Below are positions 1-7,268 of a stretch of DNA of 7,637 nt, one piece after another. The translations under genes and the position numbers were made by a program. Within the stretch, counting starts at the first letter, position 1. The number at the start of each line of letters is the position of its first letter. This DNA is from Bacillota bacterium (lineage in GTDB: Bacteria > Bacillota > Clostridia > Christensenellales > Aristaeellaceae), in contig JAEWAH010000153.1 of NCBI GenBank assembly GCA_023391725.1, positions 1 to 7,637 on the forward strand. The letters are read 5' to 3'. A model generated the notes under the pieces. That model did no database searches. It saw only the letters and a program-made list of their open reading frames with translations, and had not been told where the DNA came from.

Positions 1-110
1 CCGTTCCATTCCCCTCCAGAGGAGCCTTCGCACCGTGCCGCGCTTCGCTTGCCCGGTGTTCCGCCATGTCACTTCGTTCCATGGCTTCAGGTTCGCTTCG
101 CTTACCCTTC

Positions 111-137
111 GGATGGTGGCGCGAAGCGCCGGGGTGG
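111..137. repeat. Hairpin-forming intergenic repeat, copy A
   Basis: GGCGC at 118-122 and GCGCC at 126-130 form a perfect 5-bp hairpin with a GAA loop, followed by a GGGGTGG stretch. The core GGCGCGAAGCGCCGG aligns with GGCACCAAGCGCCGG in copy B at 204-235. Elements with this kind of core are familiar as dispersed intergenic repeats in gut Clostridia; that family assignment is from memory and was not searched. Confidence 0.5.
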
Positions 138-203
138 TTGACCGTAGTGCACAATGCCCACATCGCCCCTATGGAACCTCAACGCTAAATCATTGTTTAC
201 TTT

Positions 204-235
204 AGGGGAAGATGGCACCAAGCGCCGGATGAGGG
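204..235. repeat. Hairpin-forming intergenic repeat, copy B
   Basis: The stretch runs from AGGGGAAGATGGC through CACCAAGCGCCGG to ATGAGGG. It shares the GGCRCSAAGCGCCGG core with copy A at 111-137, about 95 bp away in the same orientation. GGC(A/G)C and GCGCC can form a short imperfect hairpin. Its reverse complement (CCCTCATCCGGCGCTT, then CATCTTCCCCT) resembles a well-known clostridial intergenic repeat. No open reading frame is associated with it. Confidence 0.5.
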
Positions 236-333
236 ATAAGAAGGGTAATCTTAATTTGGTGGTCAAAGCAAGTCCATTGACAATCTACCCCAGCCTGGGG
301 ATTCCAAAGAGATGCATCCCTTTGGCGGAGGGT

Positions 334-356
334 CCAGGGAGGCAGAGCCTCCCTGG
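334..356 (-). terminator. Perfect hairpin after leuA, possible operon end
   Basis: CCAGGGAGGC (334-343) and GCCTCCCTGG (347-356) form a perfect 10-bp stem with a 3-base loop, starting 12 bases past the leuA stop codon. In the operon's direction it is followed by ACCCTCC rather than a run of T. It is therefore not a canonical Rho-independent terminator. It may be an RNA-stabilising 3' hairpin or help termination by another route. Confidence 0.4.
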
Positions 357-368
357 CGTGCCCCACGC

Positions 369-1868
<1,500 letters not shown>

Positions 1869-1873
1869 GCGCT

Positions 1874-3529
1874 TTAGTCCTCCTTCAAAACCGCGCCTGT
1901 ATCCGCGGAGGATACCATTTTGGCGTACCGCTTCAAATACCCGGAAAGCGGGGGGCGCTGGGGCGGGATAAAGCCTGCCCTGCGCGCTTCAATCTCCTTT
2001 TCCGAAACAAGCAACTCCATCTTCCGCGCCGGGATGTCGATGGCGATTTGGTCGCCCTCGTTGATAAGGCCGATAAGCCCGCCGGCAGTGGCTTCCGGAG
2101 ACACGTGGCCGATGGCAGCGCCGCGCGTGGCGCCGGAGAAGCGCCCGTCGGTAATCAGCGCCACGGAGGAGCCAAGACCCATGCCCGCGATGGCGGAGGT
2201 GGGGCCAAGCATTTCCCGCATGCCGGGGCCGCCGGAGGGGCCTTCGTAACGGACGACCACCACGTCGCCCTCGCGGATCTTCCCGCCGTAAATGGCCTCG
2301 ATGGCGTCGGTCTCTCCGTCAAACACCCGCGCAGGGCCGGTATGCTTTAGCATTTCGGGGGCCACCGCGCTTTGCTTGACCACCGCGCCGTTTGGACAAA
2401 GATTGCCGAACAGCACCGCCAGACCTCCCGAGGAGGCGTAGGGCGTTTCCCAGGGGCGGATGACATCTGGATCGGTGATCTTGGCGGATTTCAGGTTCTC
2501 GCCCACCGTTTTGCCTGTGACGGTAATGCAATTGCCGCTTAGCAGCCCCATCTTGTTCAGTTCTCCCATCACAGCGGGGATGCCCCCGGCCTGATGGAGA
2601 TCCTGCACGTGGTGCTTCCCTGCGGGGGCCAGGCGGCAGAGGTTGGGCGTTTTGGCGCTGACTTCGTTGATCTTCTGCATCGAAAGGGGCACGCCGGCCT
2701 CCTTGGCGATGGCGGTAAGATGCAGCGCGGTGTTGGTGGAGCAGCCCAGGGCCATGTCGGCCACCAGCGCGTTTTCGATGTTTGAAGCCGTCATCACGTC
2801 CCGGGCGCAAAGGTTCTTTTCCAGCAGTTCCATGACCTTGACGCCGGTTTCCTTGGCCAAGCGCAGCCGGGCCGCATACACCGCGGGGATGGTTCCGTTG
2901 CCGGGCAGTGCCATGCCCAGTGCTTCGGTCAGGCAGTTCATGGAATTGGCGGTGAACATCCCGGAGCATGAGCCGCAGCCGGGGCAGGCTTCGTTTTCCA
3001 CGCAGTTAAGGGCTTCCTCATCGATCTGCCCGGCCTTATACGCCCCCACCGCTTCAAAGGTGCTGTTCAGGTCCTTGCCGTTCAGCGAAAGCATGGGCCC
3101 GCCGGAAACAAAGATGCTGGGCAGGTTCAGCCGCGCCGCAGCCATGAGCATCCCCGGCACGATCTTGTCGCAGTTGGGGATGAATACAATCGCGTCAAAC
3201 CCATGCGCCCGCGCCATGCACTCGATGCTGTCGGCGATGAGTTCCCGGGTGCACAGGGAATAGCGCATGCCTTCGTGGCCCATGGCGATGCCGTCGCACA
3301 CCGCGATGGTGCTAAATTCCAGGGGCGTGCCCCCGGCCATGAGCACCCCGTCCTTCACCGCCCTTGCGATCTGATTCAGGTTCATATGGCCGGGAACGAC
3401 TTCATTGAAGGAATTGGCAATGCCGATCAAAGGCCTTCTGATCTGCTCATCGGTGAGCCCGGTGGCCTTCATCAGCGACCGGTGGGGCGCTCGCTCCGGG
3501 CCTTTTTTGACCGCGTCGGACTTACTCAT
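1874..3529 (-). CDS. ilvD: Dihydroxy-acid dehydratase
   Basis: IlvD dehydrates 2,3-dihydroxyisovalerate and 2,3-dihydroxy-3-methylvalerate to their 2-keto acids, the step feeding both valine/leucine and isoleucine. The 551-residue protein is full length. Iron-sulfur signatures are visible: NCDK at 119-122 and CPGCGSCSGM at 182-191. VCDGIAMGHEGMRYSL near 77-92 and FVSGGPM near 140-146 are family hallmarks. Near residue 46 it has PGH, as in E. coli IlvD, rather than the PCN of some [2Fe-2S] members, so the cluster type is not settled by sequence alone. The ATG at 3529 lies one base after the ilvC stop codon. Its ribosome site GGAGGAG (3543-3537) is inside the end of ilvC, which suggests translational coupling. 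The leuA start follows after five bases. Confidence 0.97.
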   Translation of the reverse strand: MSKSDAVKKGPERAPHRSLMKATGLTDEQIRRPLIGIANSFNEVVPGHMNLNQIARAVKDGVLMAGGTPLEFSTIAVCDGIAMGHEGMRYSLCTRELIADSIECMARAHGFDAIVFIPNCDKIVPGMLMAAARLNLPSIFVSGGPMLSLNGKDLNSTFEAVGAYKAGQIDEEALNCVENEACPGCGSCSGMFTANSMNCLTEALGMALPGNGTIPAVYAARLRLAKETGVKVMELLEKNLCARDVMTASNIENALVADMALGCSTNTALHLTAIAKEAGVPLSMQKINEVSAKTPNLCRLAPAGKHHVQDLHQAGGIPAVMGELNKMGLLSGNCITVTGKTVGENLKSAKITDPDVIRPWETPYASSGGLAVLFGNLCPNGAVVKQSAVAPEMLKHTGPARVFDGETDAIEAIYGGKIREGDVVVVRYEGPSGGPGMREMLGPTSAIAGMGLGSSVALITDGRFSGATRGAAIGHVSPEATAGGLIGLINEGDQIAIDIPARKMELLVSEKEIEARRAGFIPPQRPPLSGYLKRYAKMVSSADTGAVLKED

Positions 3530-3530
3530 T

Positions 3531-4535
3531 TCACTTCTCCTCCGGAGGTTTTTGCCAGGTCATCTTGGCGCGCAGCTCGGCGCCCGTCTTTTCCAGCAGG
3601 CTTTCGGCGTGGATGCGGCGCATGGCGTTGAAGTTGGGGCGGTTGGCCTGGTTTTCCAATATCCAGTTGCGGGCAAAGGTGCCATCCTGAATTTCGGAGA
3701 GTACTTTCTTCATTTCTTTCTTCGTTTCATCGGTGATGATCCGCTGGCCCACGGTGTAATCGCCGTACTCGGCTGTATCGGAGATGGAATAGCGCATGAA
3801 AGCCAGGCCGCCCGCGTTGGCCAGGTCGATGATGAGCTTCATCTCGTGCACGCACTCAAAGTACGCGCTCTCGGGCTGATAGCCAGCGGCCACCAGCGTA
3901 TCAAACCCGGCCTTCATCAACGCCGTCACGCCGCCGCAGAGCACCGCTTGCTCGCCGAACAGGTCCGTTTCCGTCTCCTCTTTGAAGGTGGTTTGCAGAA
4001 CGCCAGCCCGCGCCCCGCCGATGCCGGCCGCGTAAGCCAGCGCGATCTGCATCGCATCTCCATTGGGGTCCTGATGCACGGCCACCAGGCACGGCACGCC
4101 CTTGCCCTCTTTGTACTGGCTGCGCACGGTGTGGCCGGGGCCCTTGGGGGCGATCATGATGACGGGGTTTTCCTTAGGCACCACGATCTGGCCGAAGTGG
4201 ATATTGAACCCGTGGGCGAAAGCCAGCGCGGCGCCGGGCTTCAAATAGGGAGCAACATCGTTCTTGTACAGGGCGGCCTGCTTCTCGTCGTTCACCAGCA
4301 GCATCACCACATCGGAAATCTTCACGGCATCCTTCGTGAGCATCACGGTCAGCCCGGCGTCCTTGGCCTTCTGGGCGGACTTGCTGCCCTCATAAAGTCC
4401 GACGACTACGTCGAATCCGCTTTCGTGAAGGTTCAATGCGTGGGCATGGCCCTGGCTGCCAAAGCCGATGACGGCAATCTTCTTGCCCTTCAAGTATTTG
4501 AGGTCGCAATCCTGCTGGTAGTACATCTTAGCCAT
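3531..4535 (-). CDS. ilvC: Ketol-acid reductoisomerase, class I
   Basis: IlvC isomerises and reduces 2-acetolactate or 2-aceto-2-hydroxybutyrate to the dihydroxy acid, using NAD(P)H and Mg2+. At 334 residues it is a short class I enzyme. The N-terminal Rossmann domain has GFGSQGHAHALNL at 24-36. The cofactor loop GLYEGSKS (46-53) keeps Ser51 and Ser53, but has Tyr48 where many NADPH enzymes have Arg. Catalytic His108 lies in AHGFNIHF and is followed by PKGPGH (130-135). The C-terminal knotted domain carries the metal and substrate residues Asp191 and Glu195 (TDLFGEQ), Glu227 and Glu231 (FECVHE) and Ser252. The start at 4535 is fixed by AAGGAGG (4551-4545), nine bases upstream and inside the end of ilvN; only four bases separate the two genes. 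Confidence 0.97.
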   Translation of the reverse strand: MAKMYYQQDCDLKYLKGKKIAVIGFGSQGHAHALNLHESGFDVVVGLYEGSKSAQKAKDAGLTVMLTKDAVKISDVVMLLVNDEKQAALYKNDVAPYLKPGAALAFAHGFNIHFGQIVVPKENPVIMIAPKGPGHTVRSQYKEGKGVPCLVAVHQDPNGDAMQIALAYAAGIGGARAGVLQTTFKEETETDLFGEQAVLCGGVTALMKAGFDTLVAAGYQPESAYFECVHEMKLIIDLANAGGLAFMRYSISDTAEYGDYTVGQRIITDETKKEMKKVLSEIQDGTFARNWILENQANRPNFNAMRRIHAESLLEKTGAELRAKMTWQKPPEEK

Positions 4536-4539
4536 AGTG

Positions 4540-5061
4540 TTATTCCTCCTTATTATTCTGTGTCAGCACGTAGCCGCCGCGGCCAATGGCCGTAACGCCC
4601 GTGCGGCATAGCTCAATGATGCCCAGGGGTGTGAGAAAGGCGATGAAGGCGTCCAGCTTGGCCTTTTCCCCGGTGAGTTCCATGGTCATGGTCTCGGGGG
4701 TCAGGTCGATCACCTTTGCGCGGAACACCGTCACCGCCTCCAGCACCTGGCTGCGGGTGTCCTTGGACGCCGTCACCTTCACCAGCAGCAATTCCCTTGC
4801 GACGGTTTTTTCGGTGTCCATCAGCTCCACGACTTTCACGTCATAAAGCTTTTCCAGCTGATGCACGATCTGCTCCCGGATATAGGCATCGCCGGTAGCC
4901 ACGATGGTGATCCGGGAAGTGAGATGATCCTGTGTTTCCCCGACAGACAAACTGTCGATGTTAAAGCCCCGCCTTGCGAACAGCCCGGAGATGCGGGTCA
5001 GGACGCCCGCCTCGTTCTTCACCAGCATAGAAAGAATGAATTTGCCTGATTCCATATCCAT
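4540..5061 (-). CDS. ilvN: Acetohydroxyacid synthase small (regulatory) subunit
   Basis: This is the regulatory partner of IlvB. It activates the catalytic subunit and binds valine for feedback inhibition. The N-terminal ACT domain spans roughly residues 5-80 and is recognised by LVKNEAGVLTRISGLFARRG followed by FNIDSLSVGET. A second ferredoxin-like domain of about 90 residues ends with LGIIELCRTGVTAIGRG. At about 173 residues it is the long, IlvH-like form. The ATG at 5061 shares its A with the ilvB TGA stop (TGATG). A GTG one codon earlier (5064) would give a GTGA overlap, and a later ATG at 5055 is also possible. GGGGG in the ilvB tail can serve as ribosome site, so the exact start is uncertain by a few residues. 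Coupling to ilvB would favour equal production of the subunits. Confidence 0.94.
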   Translation of the reverse strand: MDMESGKFILSMLVKNEAGVLTRISGLFARRGFNIDSLSVGETQDHLTSRITIVATGDAYIREQIVHQLEKLYDVKVVELMDTEKTVARELLLVKVTASKDTRSQVLEAVTVFRAKVIDLTPETMTMELTGEKAKLDAFIAFLTPLGIIELCRTGVTAIGRGGYVLTQNNKEE

Positions 5062-6728
5062 CACCCCCGCAGAATCATATCCCGCACGCTGCCATTGGGC
5101 GGGATCATGGGCAGCACTTTTTCATCCCGGTTGATGCGCACATCCACCACCACGGGACCTTGCAGTGAAAACGCCTTATCAAGTACGGCGTCCAGCTTAT
5201 CCTTGGCTTCCAAGCGAAGCCCCTTGGCCCCGAAGGCCTGGGCCAGCAGGCAAAAGTCCGTTTCCCTGTTCAGGGTGGTGTTGGAATACCGGTGGCCGTA
5301 AAACAGCGTCTGCCATTGGCGCACCATGCCCAGGACGCTGTTGTTCATGATAATCACAATCAGCGGCAGGCGGTTTTGCACGGCCGTCGCCAATTCGTTC
5401 ATGTTCATATGAAAGCTGCCGTCGGAAGTAAAAAGAACGGTCTTTTTAAGGCCCGAGCCAAGGCATGCGCCAATAGCCGCACCCATGCCAAAACCCATGG
5501 TACCCAAGCCGCCGGAAGTGATAAAAGTGCGGGGTTTATAAAAGCGGTAGTACTGCGCCGTCCACATTTGATGCTGGCCCACGTCGGTGGCGATGGGCGC
5601 GTCGGCCCCGGCCCGTTTGTTCACGGCCTCGATGACCATTTGCGGGTTCAGGCGGTCCATATCCATGGTGAGGTGATTGTCCGGCGCTTCCTTCAGCGCC
5701 TCCACCTCGTGGAGCCACTCGTCCCCAGCCTTTGTGAGGCCTTGGGCATTGAGAGCTTCCAACGCCTTTTTCAAATCGCCCACCAGCGCCATGGAAGCGG
5801 GGATGTTCTTGCTGATTTCGGCTGGGTCGATATCGATGTGCAGCATCTTGCGGTCGCGCAGGAATTCCTTCTTGTTCCCCGTGGCCCGGTCCGAAAACCG
5901 CGTGCCCACGGCGATGATCAGGTCCGCCCGGTCCAGGGCGTTGCTTGCGGCATACCTGCCGTGCATCCCTGTCATGCCCAGGAACAGGGGATGATCGTGG
6001 CTCACAGCAGACAGACCCATCATGCTCACGCCAATGGGCGCGCCGATGGATTCCGCCAGGCGGACCAGCTCTTCCCCGGCCCCGGCCACCACCACGCCGC
6101 CCCCGGCATAGATAATGGGCCGCTTGGCGGAGGTGATGAGTTCCGCGGCCTTTTTGACCTCCTGAGCATCTGGTTCCTTGCCCTTGCCGTTTTGCTTGGG
6201 CGGCATGGGATCATATTCGCACTCGGCGGCTTGCACGTCTTTGGGGATGTCGATAAGCACAGGGCCGGGCCGGCCGGAGGCCGCGATGTGGAAAGCCTCG
6301 CGAAGTGTATCCGCCAGTCGCGCCACATCCTTGACCATATAATTGTGCTTGGTGATGGGCATGGTGATCCCGGTGATGTCCACCTCCTGGAAGCTGTCGC
6401 GCCCAAGGAGCGCACAGGCCACGTTCCCGGTGATGGCCACCATGGGGATGGAGTCCAGGTACGCGTTGGCGATGCCGGTGACAAGGTTGGTAGCACCTGG
6501 GCCGGAGGTGGCGATGACGACCCCCGTGCGCCCGGTGGCCCTGGCGTACCCATCCGCGGCATGGGCTGCGCCCTGCTCGTGGCAGGTGATAATGTGCCTA
6601 AGCCAGGAGGCGGACTTGTAGAGCTCGTCATAGAGATTCAGCACCGCGCCGCCCGGATACCCGAACACCGTGTCGATGCCCTGCTCCCTAAAGACTTCCA
6701 TCAAGATTTGCGCGCCTGTCAGCCTCAT
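5061..6728 (-). CDS. ilvB: Acetohydroxyacid synthase large (catalytic) subunit
   Basis: IlvB makes acetolactate from two pyruvates, or acetohydroxybutyrate from pyruvate plus 2-ketobutyrate. It uses thiamine diphosphate, Mg2+ and FAD and opens the branched-chain pathway. The 555-residue product has three domains. The N-terminal pyrimidine-binding domain carries FGYPGGAVLNLYDEL (22-36) and catalytic Glu51 in CHEQGAAHA. A central FAD-associated domain follows. The C-terminal diphosphate domain runs from Asp436 (DGSFHMN) to Asn462-Asn463, the Mg-diphosphate motif. The first Gly of the usual GDG is Ser435 here. The start at 6728 (MRLTGAQ) matches the family and has GAAAGGGG (6745-6738) nine bases upstream. 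The ATG at 6737 abuts that site and is unlikely. A longer in-frame extension would run through the attenuator terminator and is rejected. Confidence 0.97.
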   Translation of the reverse strand: MRLTGAQILMEVFREQGIDTVFGYPGGAVLNLYDELYKSASWLRHIITCHEQGAAHAADGYARATGRTGVVIATSGPGATNLVTGIANAYLDSIPMVAITGNVACALLGRDSFQEVDITGITMPITKHNYMVKDVARLADTLREAFHIAASGRPGPVLIDIPKDVQAAECEYDPMPPKQNGKGKEPDAQEVKKAAELITSAKRPIIYAGGGVVVAGAGEELVRLAESIGAPIGVSMMGLSAVSHDHPLFLGMTGMHGRYAASNALDRADLIIAVGTRFSDRATGNKKEFLRDRKMLHIDIDPAEISKNIPASMALVGDLKKALEALNAQGLTKAGDEWLHEVEALKEAPDNHLTMDMDRLNPQMVIEAVNKRAGADAPIATDVGQHQMWTAQYYRFYKPRTFITSGGLGTMGFGMGAAIGACLGSGLKKTVLFTSDGSFHMNMNELATAVQNRLPLIVIIMNNSVLGMVRQWQTLFYGHRYSNTTLNRETDFCLLAQAFGAKGLRLEAKDKLDAVLDKAFSLQGPVVVDVRINRDEKVLPMIPPNGSVRDMILRG

Positions 6729-6737
6729 TGCTGGCAT

Positions 6738-6745
6738 CCCCTTTC
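6738..6745 (-). promoter_or_regulatory. ilvB ribosome binding site
   Basis: GAAAGGGG lies nine bases before the ATG at 6728 and five bases beyond the T run of the attenuator. It decides the ilvB start: the alternative ATG at 6737 directly abuts it with no spacer. Confidence 0.7.
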
Positions 6746-6750
6746 TTATT

Positions 6751-6788
6751 AAAAAACCCCCGCCTCCGTGTACACGGCGGCGGGGGTT
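6751..6788 (-). terminator. Intrinsic terminator (attenuator) upstream of ilvB
   Basis: In the operon's direction AACCCCCGCC (6788-6779) pairs perfectly with GGCGGGGGTT (6764-6755). A single G-A mismatch follows, then CCGT pairs with ACGG around a GTAC loop. Six T residues (6756-6751) follow the GC-rich stem, two of which can pair with the leading AA. This is a strong Rho-independent terminator placed between the leader peptide gene and ilvB, so it must be bypassed for operon expression. That position, 28 bases after the leader stop codon, marks it as an attenuator rather than the end of another gene. Confidence 0.92.
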
Positions 6789-6829
6789 CAGCATCATTTC
6801 TCTTCTTTGGATGCTATTACCTTTTCCCC
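6782..6829 (-). promoter_or_regulatory. Candidate antiterminator of the ilv attenuator
   Basis: GGGG (6829-6826) and AGCATC (6815-6810) can pair with CCCC (within 6786-6782) and GATGCT (6795-6790). This forms one two-part hairpin that removes the C run needed for the terminator stem. The upstream arm covers the end of the leader gene and the bases after its stop. A ribosome stalled in the Ile/Leu/Val run would leave it free, whereas one reaching the stop at 6819-6817 would cover it. An additional CCCTG (6918-6914) to CAGGG (6831-6827) pairing could act as the protector stem. The pairings are read by eye and no folding energy was calculated. Confidence 0.55.
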
Positions 6830-6930
6830 TGACCTTGCGCATACACAAAATCCGCTGGCGCCCAGACGATAATTCGTACAAGGACGACAACGAGAAGAAG
6901 GATGCTAAGGCCCAGGGACAGGTGGCTCAT
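6817..6930 (-). CDS. Branched-chain amino acid leader peptide
   Basis: This 37-codon gene encodes a peptide whose residues 10-22 are ILLLVVVLVRIIV. Twelve of these 13 codons are Ile, Leu or Val, and 16 of 37 overall (7 Leu, 6 Val, 3 Ile). The ATG at 6930 has a perfect AAGGAG (6942-6937) six bases upstream. The stop lies 28 bases before the attenuator stem in front of ilvB. The expected role is regulatory translation. When charged Leu, Val or Ile tRNA is scarce, the ribosome stalls in the run, the antiterminator forms and the operon is read. When tRNAs are charged, the ribosome runs through and the terminator forms. This matches the multivalent logic of the E. coli ilvGMEDA leader. A small hydrophobic membrane peptide is the alternative, but the terminator and ilv context argue against it. 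Confidence 0.88.
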   Translation of the reverse strand: MSHLSLGLSILLLVVVLVRIIVWAPADFVYAQGQGKR

Positions 6931-6936
6931 AATTTT

Positions 6937-6942
6937 CTCCTT
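6937..6942 (-). promoter_or_regulatory. Leader peptide ribosome binding site
   Basis: AAGGAG lies six bases (AAAATT) before the leader ATG at 6930. The near-ideal site supports real translation of this short gene. Confidence 0.8.
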
Positions 6943-6961
6943 GCGGAAAAGTTTTTATAAG

Positions 6962-6989
6962 GCTATCACAAACCGGAAGGCTTTGTCAA
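6962..6989 (-). promoter_or_regulatory. Candidate promoter of the ilv-leuA operon
   Basis: A perfect TTGACA (-35) lies at 6989-6984. Sixteen bases downstream is GATAGC (6967-6962), a weak -10 preceded by TGT, which could act as an extended -10. A better AT-rich match, TATAAA (6959-6954), is 24 bases from the TTGACA and so badly spaced. Transcription would begin shortly before the leader ribosome site, giving a leader RNA of roughly 200 bases before ilvB. The -35 is convincing; the -10 is not. Confidence 0.45.
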
Positions 6990-6998
6990 GCACGAAAA

Positions 6999-7020
6999 AT
7001 GTATTTTACATGTATTTTCA
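6999..7020. repeat. 11-bp tandem direct repeat upstream of the -35
   Basis: ATGTATTTTAC (6999-7009) and ATGTATTTTCA (7010-7020) share nine identical bases and are spaced exactly 11 bp, about one helical turn. They end about 10 bp upstream of the TTGACA of the ilv promoter candidate. They could be an operator for a regulator binding one face of the helix, an AT-rich UP-like element, or chance in an AT-rich stretch. Confidence 0.4.
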
Positions 7021-7078
7021 TGCGAAATTGCAAATTCTCAACATAAAACTTACAGAATGCAGGCATGGAGGGGAGGTA

Positions 7079-7171
7079 ATGAGGGGCAAGTTGCAACCGG
7101 ATGAGTATGCGCGGTCATGTCAAAAGAGAAGGCTCTCCCTCAAAGCTGCTCCGGCCCTCCAGGCGCGGTAG
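7079..7171 (+). CDS. Possible 30-residue small protein, unrecognised
   Basis: A short plus-strand frame starts at an ATG preceded by GGAGGGGAGG (7067-7076), so one GGAGG lies seven bases upstream. It encodes a basic peptide (MRGKLQPDEYARSC..., about 30 residues) with no membrane segment or known motif. It lies divergent from the ilv operon in the gap before the GIY-YIG cassette. The only support is the ribosome-site match. It could equally be chance or a remnant of a lost gene. Confidence 0.15.
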   Translation: MRGKLQPDEYARSCQKRRLSLKAAPALQAR

Positions 7172-7230
7172 GCTTAAGCATTCGATCTGCCTTTCCTTCC
7201 TCTTGGGTTTACGCTTAGTAAAGCGGGCAG

Positions 7231-7258
7231 CGTCATTGCGAGCGAAGCGAAGCAATCC
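7231..7258 (+). repeat. Inverted terminal-like repeat, left copy
   Basis: This 28-bp element starts CGTCATTGCGAGCG and ends AGCGAAGCAATCC. It matches the reverse complement of 7580-7607 at 27 of 28 positions, the only change being A versus C at position 15. Each copy is itself imperfectly palindromic, with ATTGC near one end pairing with GCAAT near the other. It ends 10 bp from the stop codon of the GIY-YIG gene. Very similar sequences are common dispersed repeats in many bacteria (from memory, not searched). Confidence 0.85.
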
Positions 7259-7268
7259 ATTTCCCTCA

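Larger units (their letters stand above)
1..368. other. Gene-free repeat-rich region downstream of leuA
   Basis: I see no convincing gene here. Reading frames in this stretch are short, lack a good ribosome site and show no recognisable domain. What is visible is repeat structure. The 10-mer CGCTTCGCTT followed by RCCC occurs at 41-54 and 94-107. GCCATG at 63-68 pairs with CATGGC at 80-85. Two related hairpin elements lie near 111-137 and 204-235. A perfect 10-bp hairpin at 334-356 follows the leuA stop codon. The stretch reads as an intergenic repeat cluster. A degraded gene fragment running off the left edge cannot be excluded. Confidence 0.6.

Noticed and set aside
1..140. CRISPR-like array from the repeated CGCTTCGCTT motifs
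   Set aside because: Only two short, imperfect copies occur, without regular spacers.
3405..4595. Plus-strand open frame of about 396 codons
   Set aside because: It is a shadow of ilvC and its flanks; the composition and lack of any motif match antisense frames in high-GC genes.
5292..6752. Long plus-strand open frame of about 486 codons
   Set aside because: It lies entirely opposite ilvB, is rich in His, Gly and Arg as expected for an antisense shadow of GC-rich coding DNA, and has no known domain.
6729..6890. N-terminal extension of IlvB by up to 54 residues in the same frame
   Set aside because: It would translate through the attenuator stem and part of the leader gene. The family starts at MRLTGAQ-like sequence, and the ribosome site fits only the ATG at 6728.
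6670..6960. Plus-strand open frame of 96 codons across the leader
   Set aside because: It is antisense to the leader peptide gene and the terminator and has no good ribosome site.
7000..7060. CodY-type operator upstream of the ilv promoter
   Set aside because: The AT-rich bases do not match the AATTTTCWGAAAATT pattern well enough to claim.
6740..7080. T-box riboswitch upstream of ilvB
   Set aside because: No T-box consensus or matching antiterminator is visible. The leader peptide and terminator explain the region.
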